From Nocardia abscessus (GTDB lineage: Bacteria; Actinomycetota; Actinomycetes; Mycobacteriales; Mycobacteriaceae), in assembly GCF_015477775.1 (NCBI RefSeq), contig NZ_JADLQO010000006.1, forward strand, positions 62,001 to 126,000: a DNA stretch of 64,000 bases. Reading direction: 5' to 3'. Positions 45,484-52,928 of this stretch are shown here, piece by piece; positions within the stretch are counted from its first letter, which is position 1, and the number at the start of each line of letters is the position of its first letter. Below the pieces are notes generated by a model that searched no databases, was not told the origin of the DNA, and was given only the letters and a program-made list of their open reading frames with translations. The translations under genes were made by a program, and so were the position numbers.

Positions 45484-46460
45484 TGGCAGGAAATTCGCAG
45501 CGCCGAGGTGCGGTCCGCAAGAGCGGTACCAAGAAGGGCGCCGTGGTCGGCTCCGGCGGCAAGCGCAGGCGCGGGCTGGAAGGCCGTGGCGCGACCCCGC
45601 CCGCCGAGATGCGGACCAAGCATCCGGCGGCCAAGCGGGCGTCCGCGAAAACCAAGGCCGCGCAAGGCCGTTCGACCGGGCGTGGCGCTGCGTCCCGGCC
45701 CGCCGGGCGCAAGACCGACGACGGTCCGGAGTTGGTGCTCGGGCGCAATCCGGTGGTCGAGTGTCTGCGCGCGGGTGTGCCCGCGACGGCGCTGTACGTC
45801 GCGGTGGGCACCGAGAACGACGATCGGCTGACCGAGAGCGTGCGGCTCGCCGCCGACAAGGGCATCTCCATCCTGGAGGTTCCGCGCACCGACCTGGACC
45901 GGATGAGTGCCAACGGCTTGCACCAGGGCGTCGCCCTGCAGGTGCCGCCGTACCGCTACGCCCACCCGGACGACCTGCTCGACCGGGCGCGCGGTTCCGC
46001 GCAGCCCGCGCTGCTGGTGGCCTTGGACAACATCTCCGACCCGCGCAATCTCGGCGCGGTGGTCCGCTCCGTGGCGGCCTTCGGCGGTCACGGCGTGCTG
46101 ATCCCGCAGCGGCGCAGTGCGAGCGTCACAGCGGTTGCCTGGCGCACCAGCGCGGGCGCCGCCGCTCGGCTCCCGGTCGCCCGCGCGACGAATCTCACTC
46201 GCACGCTGAAGGATTGGGCGTCTCAGGGTGTTCAGATCGTCGGTCTGGACGCCGGTGGCGACACCACGCTGGACGACTTCGACGGCCGTGAGCCGACCGT
46301 GATCGTGGTCGGCTCGGAGGGCAAAGGGCTTTCCCGCCTGGTCCGGGAGTCCTGTGACGCGATCCTGTCGATCCCGATGGCGGGCCCGGTGGAATCGTTG
46401 AACGCGTCGGTGGCCGCCGGTGTCGTGCTCTCCGAAATCGCCCGGCAACGCCGCGCCTGA
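45483..46460 (+). CDS. rlmB: 23S rRNA (guanosine-2'-O-)-methyltransferase RlmB
   Basis: SPOUT methyltransferase modifying G2251 of 23S rRNA. The 325-residue protein has a long basic Lys/Arg-rich N-terminal extension (about 80 residues, likely RNA-binding), the SpoU_sub_bind part (LVLGRNPVVECLRAG), then DNISDPRNLGAVVRSVAAFG, VVGSEGKGLSRLV and PMAGPVESLNASVAAGV, the SAM-binding knot. The ATG overlaps the cysS stop. Confidence 0.95.
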   Translation: MAGNSQRRGAVRKSGTKKGAVVGSGGKRRRGLEGRGATPPAEMRTKHPAAKRASAKTKAAQGRSTGRGAASRPAGRKTDDGPELVLGRNPVVECLRAGVPATALYVAVGTENDDRLTESVRLAADKGISILEVPRTDLDRMSANGLHQGVALQVPPYRYAHPDDLLDRARGSAQPALLVALDNISDPRNLGAVVRSVAAFGGHGVLIPQRRSASVTAVAWRTSAGAAARLPVARATNLTRTLKDWASQGVQIVGLDAGGDTTLDDFDGREPTVIVVGSEGKGLSRLVRESCDAILSIPMAGPVESLNASVAAGVVLSEIARQRRA

Positions 46461-46566
46461 GGAAACGTCGTCAGTCGGTATCGTCGCCCGACGGCCTCTA
46501 CGCAGGTCTCGCCGGTGCGGCGAACCCTCCGAGGGCCAAGGAATCGGCGCGACAACAGATTTCGTA

Positions 46567-46625
46567 AGGTCATGCGGTACTCGGCGGATACGCCCGAAAC
46601 CTGAGCATCACCAATCGCATGACCT
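46567..46625 (+). terminator. possible hairpin after rlmB
   Basis: AGGTCATGCG (46567-46576) is complementary to CGCATGACCT (46616-46625), a 10-bp stem with a 39-base loop. It is 107 bases past the stop and has no U-tract, so the terminator role is uncertain. I see no tRNA in this gap. Confidence 0.35.
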
Positions 46626-46702
46626 GCCCGCGGATCTCGCCATCACCGACTCGTACGGTCTAAAGACCCGGAGAGGCGGCACATCCCAGTAGAATTCGGC
46701 TG

Positions 46703-46981
46703 GTGGTGATACCCAATCAGCCCATCGGTCAGACGGTCGAGCATCCGAACGCGACCGCGGTGTTGTTCCTCGGCGCGGTGAGCGTCTTCTGCTGCGGGGT
46801 GCTGGGGCCGGTGGCGTGGGCGCTGGGGCGGCGCGCGCTCGACCAGATCGAGGAATCCGGCGGCGCTTACAGTGGTCGCGCCCAGGTGATGGTCGGCTAC
46901 ATCCTCGGCGTCGTCGGCACCGTCCTGATGATCATCTTCGCGGTGCTGTTCGTGCTCATCCTGCTCGGCGGCAACGCTTGA
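46703..46981 (+). CDS. DUF4190 small membrane protein
   Basis: A 92-residue protein with two membrane helices (about 18-40 and 64-90) and the middle segment WALGRRALDQIEESGGAYSG, characteristic of DUF4190. Function unknown. GTG 46703 follows TAGAAT (46690-46695) by 7 bases and is immediately followed by a second GTG; leaderless start likely. Confidence 0.85.
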   Translation: MVIPNQPIGQTVEHPNATAVLFLGAVSVFCCGVLGPVAWALGRRALDQIEESGGAYSGRAQVMVGYILGVVGTVLMIIFAVLFVLILLGGNA

Positions 46982-47144
46982 GAAGCGAAGCGCCGCCGGA
47001 CCGAGTGGGCCCGAAAGCGTTCGGCCGCTGGATGACGGGCGCCGCGGGACGGAGGTTCGTGCACAGCGCCGGGCCCTGTCCGGGGCAGTCCCAGTAGCGC
47101 CGTAGTTCGGGCGGGATCCGTCCACGGAGCCCTGGGCGGCCGCC

Positions 47145-47951
47145 CTAGTCCAGACTGGGCCGTTCGCGCTCCGCGCCGTCCCAGGCGGGCCATTCCGTGC
47201 TGACGCTGCCGGACCAGCTGGGCTGCCTGCGGTCCCGGAACGCGGCCATGGCCTCGCCGCCATCGATGCTCTTGGTCGCGTGCTGGTTCAGCTCGGTTTC
47301 CAGCTGCCCGACCACCGTGGGACTCATTCCGAGCCCCTCCCAGAGCAGCCGCTTGGATAGCGCCACCGGTAGCGGAGCCGAGCCGTTGGCGATGTCGTGC
47401 GCGACGGCGAGCGCGGTCGGTAGCACCTCGCTCCCGGGCAGCGAGCTGTTGGCCAGGCCCATCGCCTTCGCCTCGTCGCCGTCGAACGTGCGCCCGGTCA
47501 GCATGATGTCGGCGGCGTTGGCCATGCCGACGAGCCTGGGTAGCGTCCAGTGCGCGTAGCCGTCGGCCAGGACGCCGCGGCGGACCTGGTTCAGCCCGTA
47601 GACCGCGTCGCGCGCCATGTACCGCAGGTCGCACTGGAGAGCGAGCGCCAAGCCGATGCCGACGGCGTGGCCGTTCACCGCCGCGATCACCGGTTTGCGC
47701 ACCCGCCACGGCGGCGGATCGATGGTGGCGCTGACCTCGCCTACCCGATTGGACAGGTCCGCGCCCGCGCAGAACGCGGGCGGGGTGCCGGTGACGATCA
47801 CGGCACGAATGGCGTCTTCCGCATCGCACCGCTGCAACGCGGCGCCCAATTCGGCGGCCATCGTGGGGGTGAAGGCGTTCTGTTGCGCGGGCCGGTTGAG
47901 CGTGAGCACGGCGACGCCTCGGGAGACGTCGACGTGCAGTTCCGAACTCAT
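47145..47951 (-). CDS. crotonase-fold (enoyl-CoA hydratase-like) protein
   Basis: A 268-residue crotonase-superfamily protein: AVLTLNRPAQQNAFTP, oxyanion motif CAGADL and AAVNGHAVGIGLALALQCD. The two catalytic glutamates of true hydratases are missing: the GGGCEL position reads GIGLAL, and the PE position reads NQ. It is therefore likely an isomerase, thioesterase-type or other crotonase rather than a hydratase. The strand and 55-base gap suggest cotranscription with the acyl-CoA dehydrogenase upstream. Confidence 0.85.
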   Translation of the reverse strand: MSSELHVDVSRGVAVLTLNRPAQQNAFTPTMAAELGAALQRCDAEDAIRAVIVTGTPPAFCAGADLSNRVGEVSATIDPPPWRVRKPVIAAVNGHAVGIGLALALQCDLRYMARDAVYGLNQVRRGVLADGYAHWTLPRLVGMANAADIMLTGRTFDGDEAKAMGLANSSLPGSEVLPTALAVAHDIANGSAPLPVALSKRLLWEGLGMSPTVVGQLETELNQHATKSIDGGEAMAAFRDRRQPSWSGSVSTEWPAWDGAERERPSLD

Positions 47952-48006
47952 GCCACAGGATGTTAGCCGACGGACGCGGACCTGACCTCGGGCCGAAAGT
48001 CCTCTG

Positions 48007-49179
48007 CTATCCGCGCAGCACCTTGCGCCCGATCGCGTACTTGTGCACCTCGGTCGGTCCGTCGTAGAGCCGGAAGGCGCGCATGTCCCGGAAGATCATC
48101 TCGACCACCGTCTCGTCGCTGATGCCGATGCCGCCGAGCACCTGCACGCACCGGTCGGCGACCTTGAACAACTCCTCGGAGACGAACGACTTGGCGATCG
48201 AGCTCTCGTGCCGCGCCTTTTCGCCGTTGTCCATCAGCCAGCACGCGTGCCAGATGGTCAGCCTGCACTGGTGCAGCGCGATCTCGTTGTCCGCCAACAT
48301 GAACGAAACGCCCTCGTGTTCGCCGATCGGCTTGCCGAACGCGGTGCGGGTGCGCGCGTGCTCGATCGCGATGCTCTGGGCCCGTTCGGCGGCGCCGAGC
48401 CAGCGCATGCAGTGGGTCAGGCGGGCCGGGGCGAGCCGGAGCTGGGCGTAGCGCAGCGCTTGGCCCGCCTCGCCGAGCAGCGCCTCCCTGGGCAGGACCA
48501 GGTTGTCGAAGCGGACCACGCCGTGCCCGGCGACGTAGTTGCGGTCCATCGTGTTCATCGTGCGTTCGATGACGATGCCGGGCTCGTCGCCGTCGGCGAG
48601 GAACAGCGTGGGGCCCTCGGGCAGGTGCGGGTTGGCGGCGAGGCGCGCCATGATGATCCAGGTCTTCGCACCGTTGGCGCCGGTGATCAGCCATTTACGG
48701 CCGTTGATGGTGAAGTGCTCACCGTCGAAGCTCGCCGTGGTGGACAGCTGGGCCGGGTCGGAACCCGCTCCGTCCGGCTCGGTCATGGCGAAGACCGAGC
48801 GCTGGTCGCCCTCGACCACCGGGGCCAGGTAGCGCCGCACCTGGTCGGGGTCGGCCACCTTGGACAGCAGGAACATGTTGCCCTCGTCGGGCGCCGCGCA
48901 GTTCATCGCGACCGGGCCGAGCGTGGACCAGCCCGCCGCCTCGTAGATCACGGCCTGTTCGATGTGGGTCAGCCCGCGCCCGCCGAGCGATTCGGGCGCC
49001 TGCACGGTGAGCAGCTTCTCCGCGCGGGCGAGTTCGACGAGTTCCTGCCGCAGCTCGTCGGTCGGGCCGTGCGCGGTCAGGCGCGGGTCCCGCTCGTACG
49101 GGACGATCTTGTCGATGACGAAACGGCGTACTCGGTCGCGTTCGGCGACGAGTTCGGCGGGAATCGCGAAGTCGATCAT
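48007..49179 (-). CDS. acyl-CoA dehydrogenase
   Basis: A 390-residue FAD enzyme of the ACAD10/11-like group. It shows FAMTEPDGAGSDPAQLSTTA (FAD and substrate region), WLITGANGAKTWIIMAR, RTRTAFGKPIGEHEG and the C-terminal QVLGGIGISDETVVEMIFRD with RLYDGPTEVHK. It oxidises an acyl-CoA to the enoyl-CoA; chain preference unknown. The following crotonase suggests a degradation pair for an unusual acid. Confidence 0.93.
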   Translation of the reverse strand: MIDFAIPAELVAERDRVRRFVIDKIVPYERDPRLTAHGPTDELRQELVELARAEKLLTVQAPESLGGRGLTHIEQAVIYEAAGWSTLGPVAMNCAAPDEGNMFLLSKVADPDQVRRYLAPVVEGDQRSVFAMTEPDGAGSDPAQLSTTASFDGEHFTINGRKWLITGANGAKTWIIMARLAANPHLPEGPTLFLADGDEPGIVIERTMNTMDRNYVAGHGVVRFDNLVLPREALLGEAGQALRYAQLRLAPARLTHCMRWLGAAERAQSIAIEHARTRTAFGKPIGEHEGVSFMLADNEIALHQCRLTIWHACWLMDNGEKARHESSIAKSFVSEELFKVADRCVQVLGGIGISDETVVEMIFRDMRAFRLYDGPTEVHKYAIGRKVLRG

Positions 49180-49635
49180 CGTTGGTCACCATTCGTTCGG
49201 GGGCGCGATGCGTCGAGCATACGAAAGCGGCCGGAAAAGACTGAAGGCGGCTGCCCTCAGAGAGGTGCTCATGCGATGGTAGCGCTCTGAGCTGCACCGA
49301 TCATCGCCGGATGCGGTGTCATCGCCACTGAGCATCGCTGCGATCATCGGGAGCGAGTTCTTCGGGGCCGGCGAACCGGACGAGGAGATCCCCGCATGAT
49401 CGCGCGGGCCTTCCGCGACATTCCCTGATGCGGCACGCGGAGCCGCCGTCGCGGAGACGCAATCGAGGGTTTCGGCGTGGTGGCGACGAGACCCAGCGAA
49501 GGTCGCGAATCGCGGCCGAGGGGTGCGAGCCGGGTGGATCACCACCTCGAGGCTCCGCAGGGGGGCTGTGGAGTGCCGCGCGGCTGTTTCCGGAGGGGCT
49601 GCGGCAGGACCGTGTCAGCGGGCCTCTGCGCGGCC
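49180..49635. other. intergenic region with no recognised gene
   Basis: About 456 bases upstream of the acyl-CoA dehydrogenase and downstream of znuB. I see no domain-bearing reading frame, no clear hairpin with U-tract, and no repeat. The right end (49500-49630) is strongly GC-rich with a run of six G near 49560. Confidence 0.4.
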
Positions 49636-50505
49636 TCAGCGGGCGCGCGCGAGCCTGCGGTTCCGGCTGCCCAGCAGGCGGCAGGCGAGGTAGATCAGGA
49701 ACGAGATGGTGGTGACGAAGGTCGAGACGGGGACGCCAGGCGCCAGCGACAGCAGGATGCCACCCACCGCGGCGACTTCGGCGAACATCACAGCGAGGAC
49801 GGTCGCCCGGATCGGGTCGGCGGTGAGCTGCGCCGCCGCTGCCGCCGGGGTGATCAGCAGGGCGAGGACCAGCAGCGCCCCGACGATCTGGACCCCGAAC
49901 GCCGCCGTGATGCCCAGCAGCACGGCGAACACGATGGACAGCGCGCGCACCGGAACCCCGCGCGCCACCGCCACCTCCGGATCGGAGCTGGCGAACAGCA
50001 GCGGCCGGTAGACGAACGCGAGCACCGCGATCACCCCGGCGGTGCAGACGGCGAGCAGGCCGAGGCCGTTGTTGCCGACGCTCACCACCTGGCCGGTCAG
50101 CAGGGAGAACTTCGATCCCGCACGGTCGGGACCCAGCCACAGGAACAGCACCGAGAGACCCAGCCCGAACGAGAGCACCACCGCGATCACCGAATCGCGC
50201 TCGCGCGCCCGGGTACCGAGCAGGCCGAACAGCACCGCCGCGACCACCGACCCCGCGATGGCGCCGAGACCGACGCCGACACCGGCCAGCAGCGCGGCGG
50301 CGGCCCCGGTCAGGGACAGTTCGCTGGTGCCGTGCACGGCGAAGGACATCTGTCTGCTGATGATCAGCGGCCCGATCACCCCGGACAGCAGTCCGAGCAG
50401 GGCCGCGGCGAGCAGCGCCTGCTGCACGAAGCCGTAGGACAGCAGGTTCGCCGTGGTGCCGAAGTCCAGCATCTTGCCGAGGACGCCGGAAAGCTTGTCG
50501 GTCAC
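49636..50505 (-). CDS. znuB: zinc ABC transporter permease (ZnuB)
   Basis: A 289-residue metal ABC permease with eight or nine helices and the family motifs FVQQALLAAALLGLLSGVIG, HGTSELSLTGAA and QIVGALLVLALLITPAAAA. GTG 50505 overlaps the ATPase stop (GTGA). Last gene of znuA-znuC-znuB; transport of zinc is inferred from the Zur-like box and the operon. Confidence 0.93.
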   Translation of the reverse strand: MTDKLSGVLGKMLDFGTTANLLSYGFVQQALLAAALLGLLSGVIGPLIISRQMSFAVHGTSELSLTGAAAALLAGVGVGLGAIAGSVVAAVLFGLLGTRARERDSVIAVVLSFGLGLSVLFLWLGPDRAGSKFSLLTGQVVSVGNNGLGLLAVCTAGVIAVLAFVYRPLLFASSDPEVAVARGVPVRALSIVFAVLLGITAAFGVQIVGALLVLALLITPAAAAAQLTADPIRATVLAVMFAEVAAVGGILLSLAPGVPVSTFVTTISFLIYLACRLLGSRNRRLARAR

Positions 50506-51881
50506 GAGCGCACTCCGCTCTCATGCGGGGCCGGGCGGCCGCCGTCGTCCGGTGTCGAGTCGGTCCGGGTCGGTTCTCCGACTCCGGGCGAGGCGGAGTG
50601 ACCGGTTGTCACGCTGGTTGTGTCCGGGTCGCTCGAGGATGGATCGGTGGCTGCCGCCGCGATGGTGACGGGCTCCCCTGATGCCTGTCGAGCCGAGTCG
50701 TCGGTGCTGGCTGGCCCGGTCGAATTCGAGTAGCTGTTGGTTAACTCGGCATCCGGCGACCGGTCTGAAGCGGAGTGCCGGGACGGTGTGGTGATTGCCG
50801 GCGCCCGTTCGGCAGCGGTGGCGCCGTTGCCCGCCGGGGCGGCGGCCGATGCCGAATCGGTCGCCGGGTCGCCCGGCCGCGAGTGGCCGGATGGAGTATC
50901 GGTCGTTGCCGAGCGGGCGCAGGACGCGCTGCCCGCCGTGGCTTCGGCCGATGTCCCGGCGCCCTCCGCAGTGGACACACCCTGGCCGAATTCGTCGCCC
51001 GCCGGGCCGTGGCAGTGACCGCCCGCAGTGCCGAGCGCGTCCATGGTGTCGCCGGTGCCGACGACGACCAGGCGCCCGCGGACCCGCAGCACGTCCACCT
51101 CGGTGCGGTACAGCTCCGAGAGCACCGCCGAGGTCATCACCTCCTGCGGCGTCCCGATCCGGAACTGGCCGTCGACCAGGTACAGCACCCGATCGACCAG
51201 GGGCAGAATCGGATTGATCTCGTGCGTCACGAAGAGCACCGCGGTGTCGTGGGTGCGCCGCCTGCGATCGATCAGCTCGGCGACCAGTCGCTGATTCGCC
51301 AGGTCCAGGCTGAGCAGCGGCTCGTCGCACAGCAGCACCTTCGGATCGCCGACCAGCGCCTGCGCCACCCGCAGGCGCTGCTGCTCGCCGCCGGACATGG
51401 ATTCCAAAGGCGCGTAGGCGAAGTGCTCCGCGCCGACGTCGGCGACGGCCGCGGCCACCTTGCGCTTGCGTTCGGCCCGGGAGCGCAGGCCGAGCCCCCA
51501 GCGATGCCCGTCGACGCCGAGCCCGACGAGGTCGACACCGCGCAACTGCACCCCGGCGTCGATCGTCTTCTGCTGCGGCACGTAACCGATGTCGTGATTG
51601 CCGGTGCGCGCGGGCGAGCCCGCGATCCGAGCCGTCCCGGAACTCAAGGCGAGCTGGCCGAGCAACACCTTCAGCAGCGAGGTCTTGCCCGATCCGTTCG
51701 GTCCGAGCACCGCGACGAATTCACCCCGGGCGACGCTGAGATCCAGGCCGTCCCAGAGGGTTCGGTCACCGAACGACAATCGCGCCGCCTCCAGGCGCAC
51801 CGCGGCCGAGTCGTCGCCGGTGCCCGGCCGCCGCCGTTGCACCCGGTCGGTGTGCTCGGTCAGCGCGGCTCCCTTGTTCAT
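50502..51881 (-). CDS. znuC: zinc ABC transporter ATPase (ZnuC) with long C-terminal tail
   Basis: A 459-residue protein, where ordinary ZnuC proteins have 250-300. The ABC domain has Walker A GPNGSGKT (60-67), signature SMSGGEQ (161-167), Walker B LLCDE (183-187) and VTHEINP. After a GGHCHGP motif (about 288-293, possibly metal-binding), some 165 residues are Ser/Thr/Ala/Pro/Asp-rich, without any domain, and stay in frame to the GTGA overlap with znuB. The coding frame is intact, so the tail appears real. ATG 51881 is 4 bases after the znuA stop. Confidence 0.9.
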   Translation of the reverse strand: MNKGAALTEHTDRVQRRRPGTGDDSAAVRLEAARLSFGDRTLWDGLDLSVARGEFVAVLGPNGSGKTSLLKVLLGQLALSSGTARIAGSPARTGNHDIGYVPQQKTIDAGVQLRGVDLVGLGVDGHRWGLGLRSRAERKRKVAAAVADVGAEHFAYAPLESMSGGEQQRLRVAQALVGDPKVLLCDEPLLSLDLANQRLVAELIDRRRRTHDTAVLFVTHEINPILPLVDRVLYLVDGQFRIGTPQEVMTSAVLSELYRTEVDVLRVRGRLVVVGTGDTMDALGTAGGHCHGPAGDEFGQGVSTAEGAGTSAEATAGSASCARSATTDTPSGHSRPGDPATDSASAAAPAGNGATAAERAPAITTPSRHSASDRSPDAELTNSYSNSTGPASTDDSARQASGEPVTIAAAATDPSSSDPDTTSVTTGHSASPGVGEPTRTDSTPDDGGRPAPHESGVRS

Positions 51882-51885
51882 CGGC

Positions 51886-52767
51886 TCAACCCAGCGCGGC
51901 GGCCAGCGCCTGCGCGTTCTTCGTCTGCCACTGAATGTAATCCTGGCCCTCGGGCAGGGTTTCGGTCACCTCGACGATGGCGATGCCCGCGTTCTGCGCG
52001 GTGCCGCGCAGGTCCTTGGTGATCTTGTCCTCGGTCTGCACGTTGTAGATCAGGGCCCGGACCCGCTTGCCGCTGAGCAGATCCTGGGTCGCCGCGACGG
52101 CCGCGGGCGCCGGATCGGTCTCCTGCTCGATGGCTTCCTGGAACTCGTGCGGAGTCAGGTCGTCGGCTCCGGCCGCGACCAAGAGGTAGTGCGCGAGGGG
52201 TTCGGTTTGCAGCACCGGCGTTTTCGGGTGCTCGGCGGAGAGCTTGCCGGTGATGGCGGTGACCGCGGCGAGCTGGTTCTTGAAGGTCGTCGCACGCTCG
52301 GTGTAGGCCCCTGCCTGGTCCGGGTCCAGTTCGCCGAGCTGGGCGGCGATCCGGTCGGCGACCACGCCGACGGTGCGCACGTCGTACCAGACGTGCTCGT
52401 TCTCGTCGCTCTGATCCACCCGCAAGGAGAACGCGTCCACCGTGCGCTTGTTCGTGCCCGCCACCGCCTTCTCGGCGAACTCGTCGTAACCGCCGCCGTT
52501 GTAGACCACCAGGTCGGCGTCGCTCAGTTCGGCCGACTCGACAGCGGAGGTCTCGTGCGAGTGCGGGTCGGCGTTCGGATCGGTGATCAGCGACCGGACC
52601 GTGGCATCGGGGCCCGCTATGGCCACGGCGATGTCACCCCAGACATCGGTGGAGGTGACGACGGTCGGCCGGTCGGAGTCGGTTGAGTCGCCGCAGGCGA
52701 CGGTTGTCGCTACGGACGCCAATCCCACGGCGATGCCTACACACTTCATGGCGAATCTGGTCTTCAC
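51886..52767 (-). CDS. znuA: zinc ABC transporter substrate-binding lipoprotein (ZnuA)
   Basis: A 293-residue lipoprotein of the cluster A-I metal-binding family. It has a signal peptide with a lipobox ending in ATTVACGDS (Cys about 25), DPHSHETS (His ligand), YNGGGYDEF, HVWYD (His ligand) and TEPLAHYL. It captures zinc for ZnuCB. GTG 52767 has AGGAG 8 bases upstream, and a Zur-like palindrome lies about 35 bases before it. Confidence 0.93.
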   Translation of the reverse strand: MKTRFAMKCVGIAVGLASVATTVACGDSTDSDRPTVVTSTDVWGDIAVAIAGPDATVRSLITDPNADPHSHETSAVESAELSDADLVVYNGGGYDEFAEKAVAGTNKRTVDAFSLRVDQSDENEHVWYDVRTVGVVADRIAAQLGELDPDQAGAYTERATTFKNQLAAVTAITGKLSAEHPKTPVLQTEPLAHYLLVAAGADDLTPHEFQEAIEQETDPAPAAVAATQDLLSGKRVRALIYNVQTEDKITKDLRGTAQNAGIAIVEVTETLPEGQDYIQWQTKNAQALAAALG

Positions 52768-52800
52768 GTGGGGTACTCCTGGCAGTCCGGCAGATCAAAA

Positions 52801-52815
52801 TGGAAATCGTTCCCG
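52801..52815 (-). promoter_or_regulatory. probable Zur box upstream of znuA
   Basis: TGGAAATCGTTCCCG resembles the actinobacterial Zur consensus (TGAAAATGATTTTCA type): the central AAATCGTT and flanking symmetry fit, with several G/C substitutions. Placed 34 bases before znuA, it would shut the operon when zinc is ample. Confidence 0.6.
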
Positions 52816-52871
52816 TTTAACTCTAGCAAATCCGGCCCGACGGTAGGATGCAACGCCCACGGAGAACGCAA

Positions 52872-52916
52872 AAACCAAGGGCCCGTTCACGATTCCTCGT
52901 TCGCGGGCCCTCGGGT
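52872..52916 (-). terminator. terminator of the trehalose-phosphatase/GH15 gene
   Basis: AGGGCCCG (52878-52885) pairs with CGGGCCCT (52904-52911). Read on the minus strand, the stem is followed by TGGTTTTTG, a clear U-tract, 18 bases past the stop codon. Confidence 0.8.
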
Positions 52917-52928
52917 GAGCTCGGGTCT

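Noticed and set aside
46461..46702. Possible tRNA or small RNA after rlmB
   Set aside because: No cloverleaf or TTC-type T-loop; only a weak long-loop hairpin.
49186..49545. Minus-strand frame upstream of the acyl-CoA dehydrogenase
   Set aside because: Ser/Arg/Pro-rich composition with no domain and no ribosome site.
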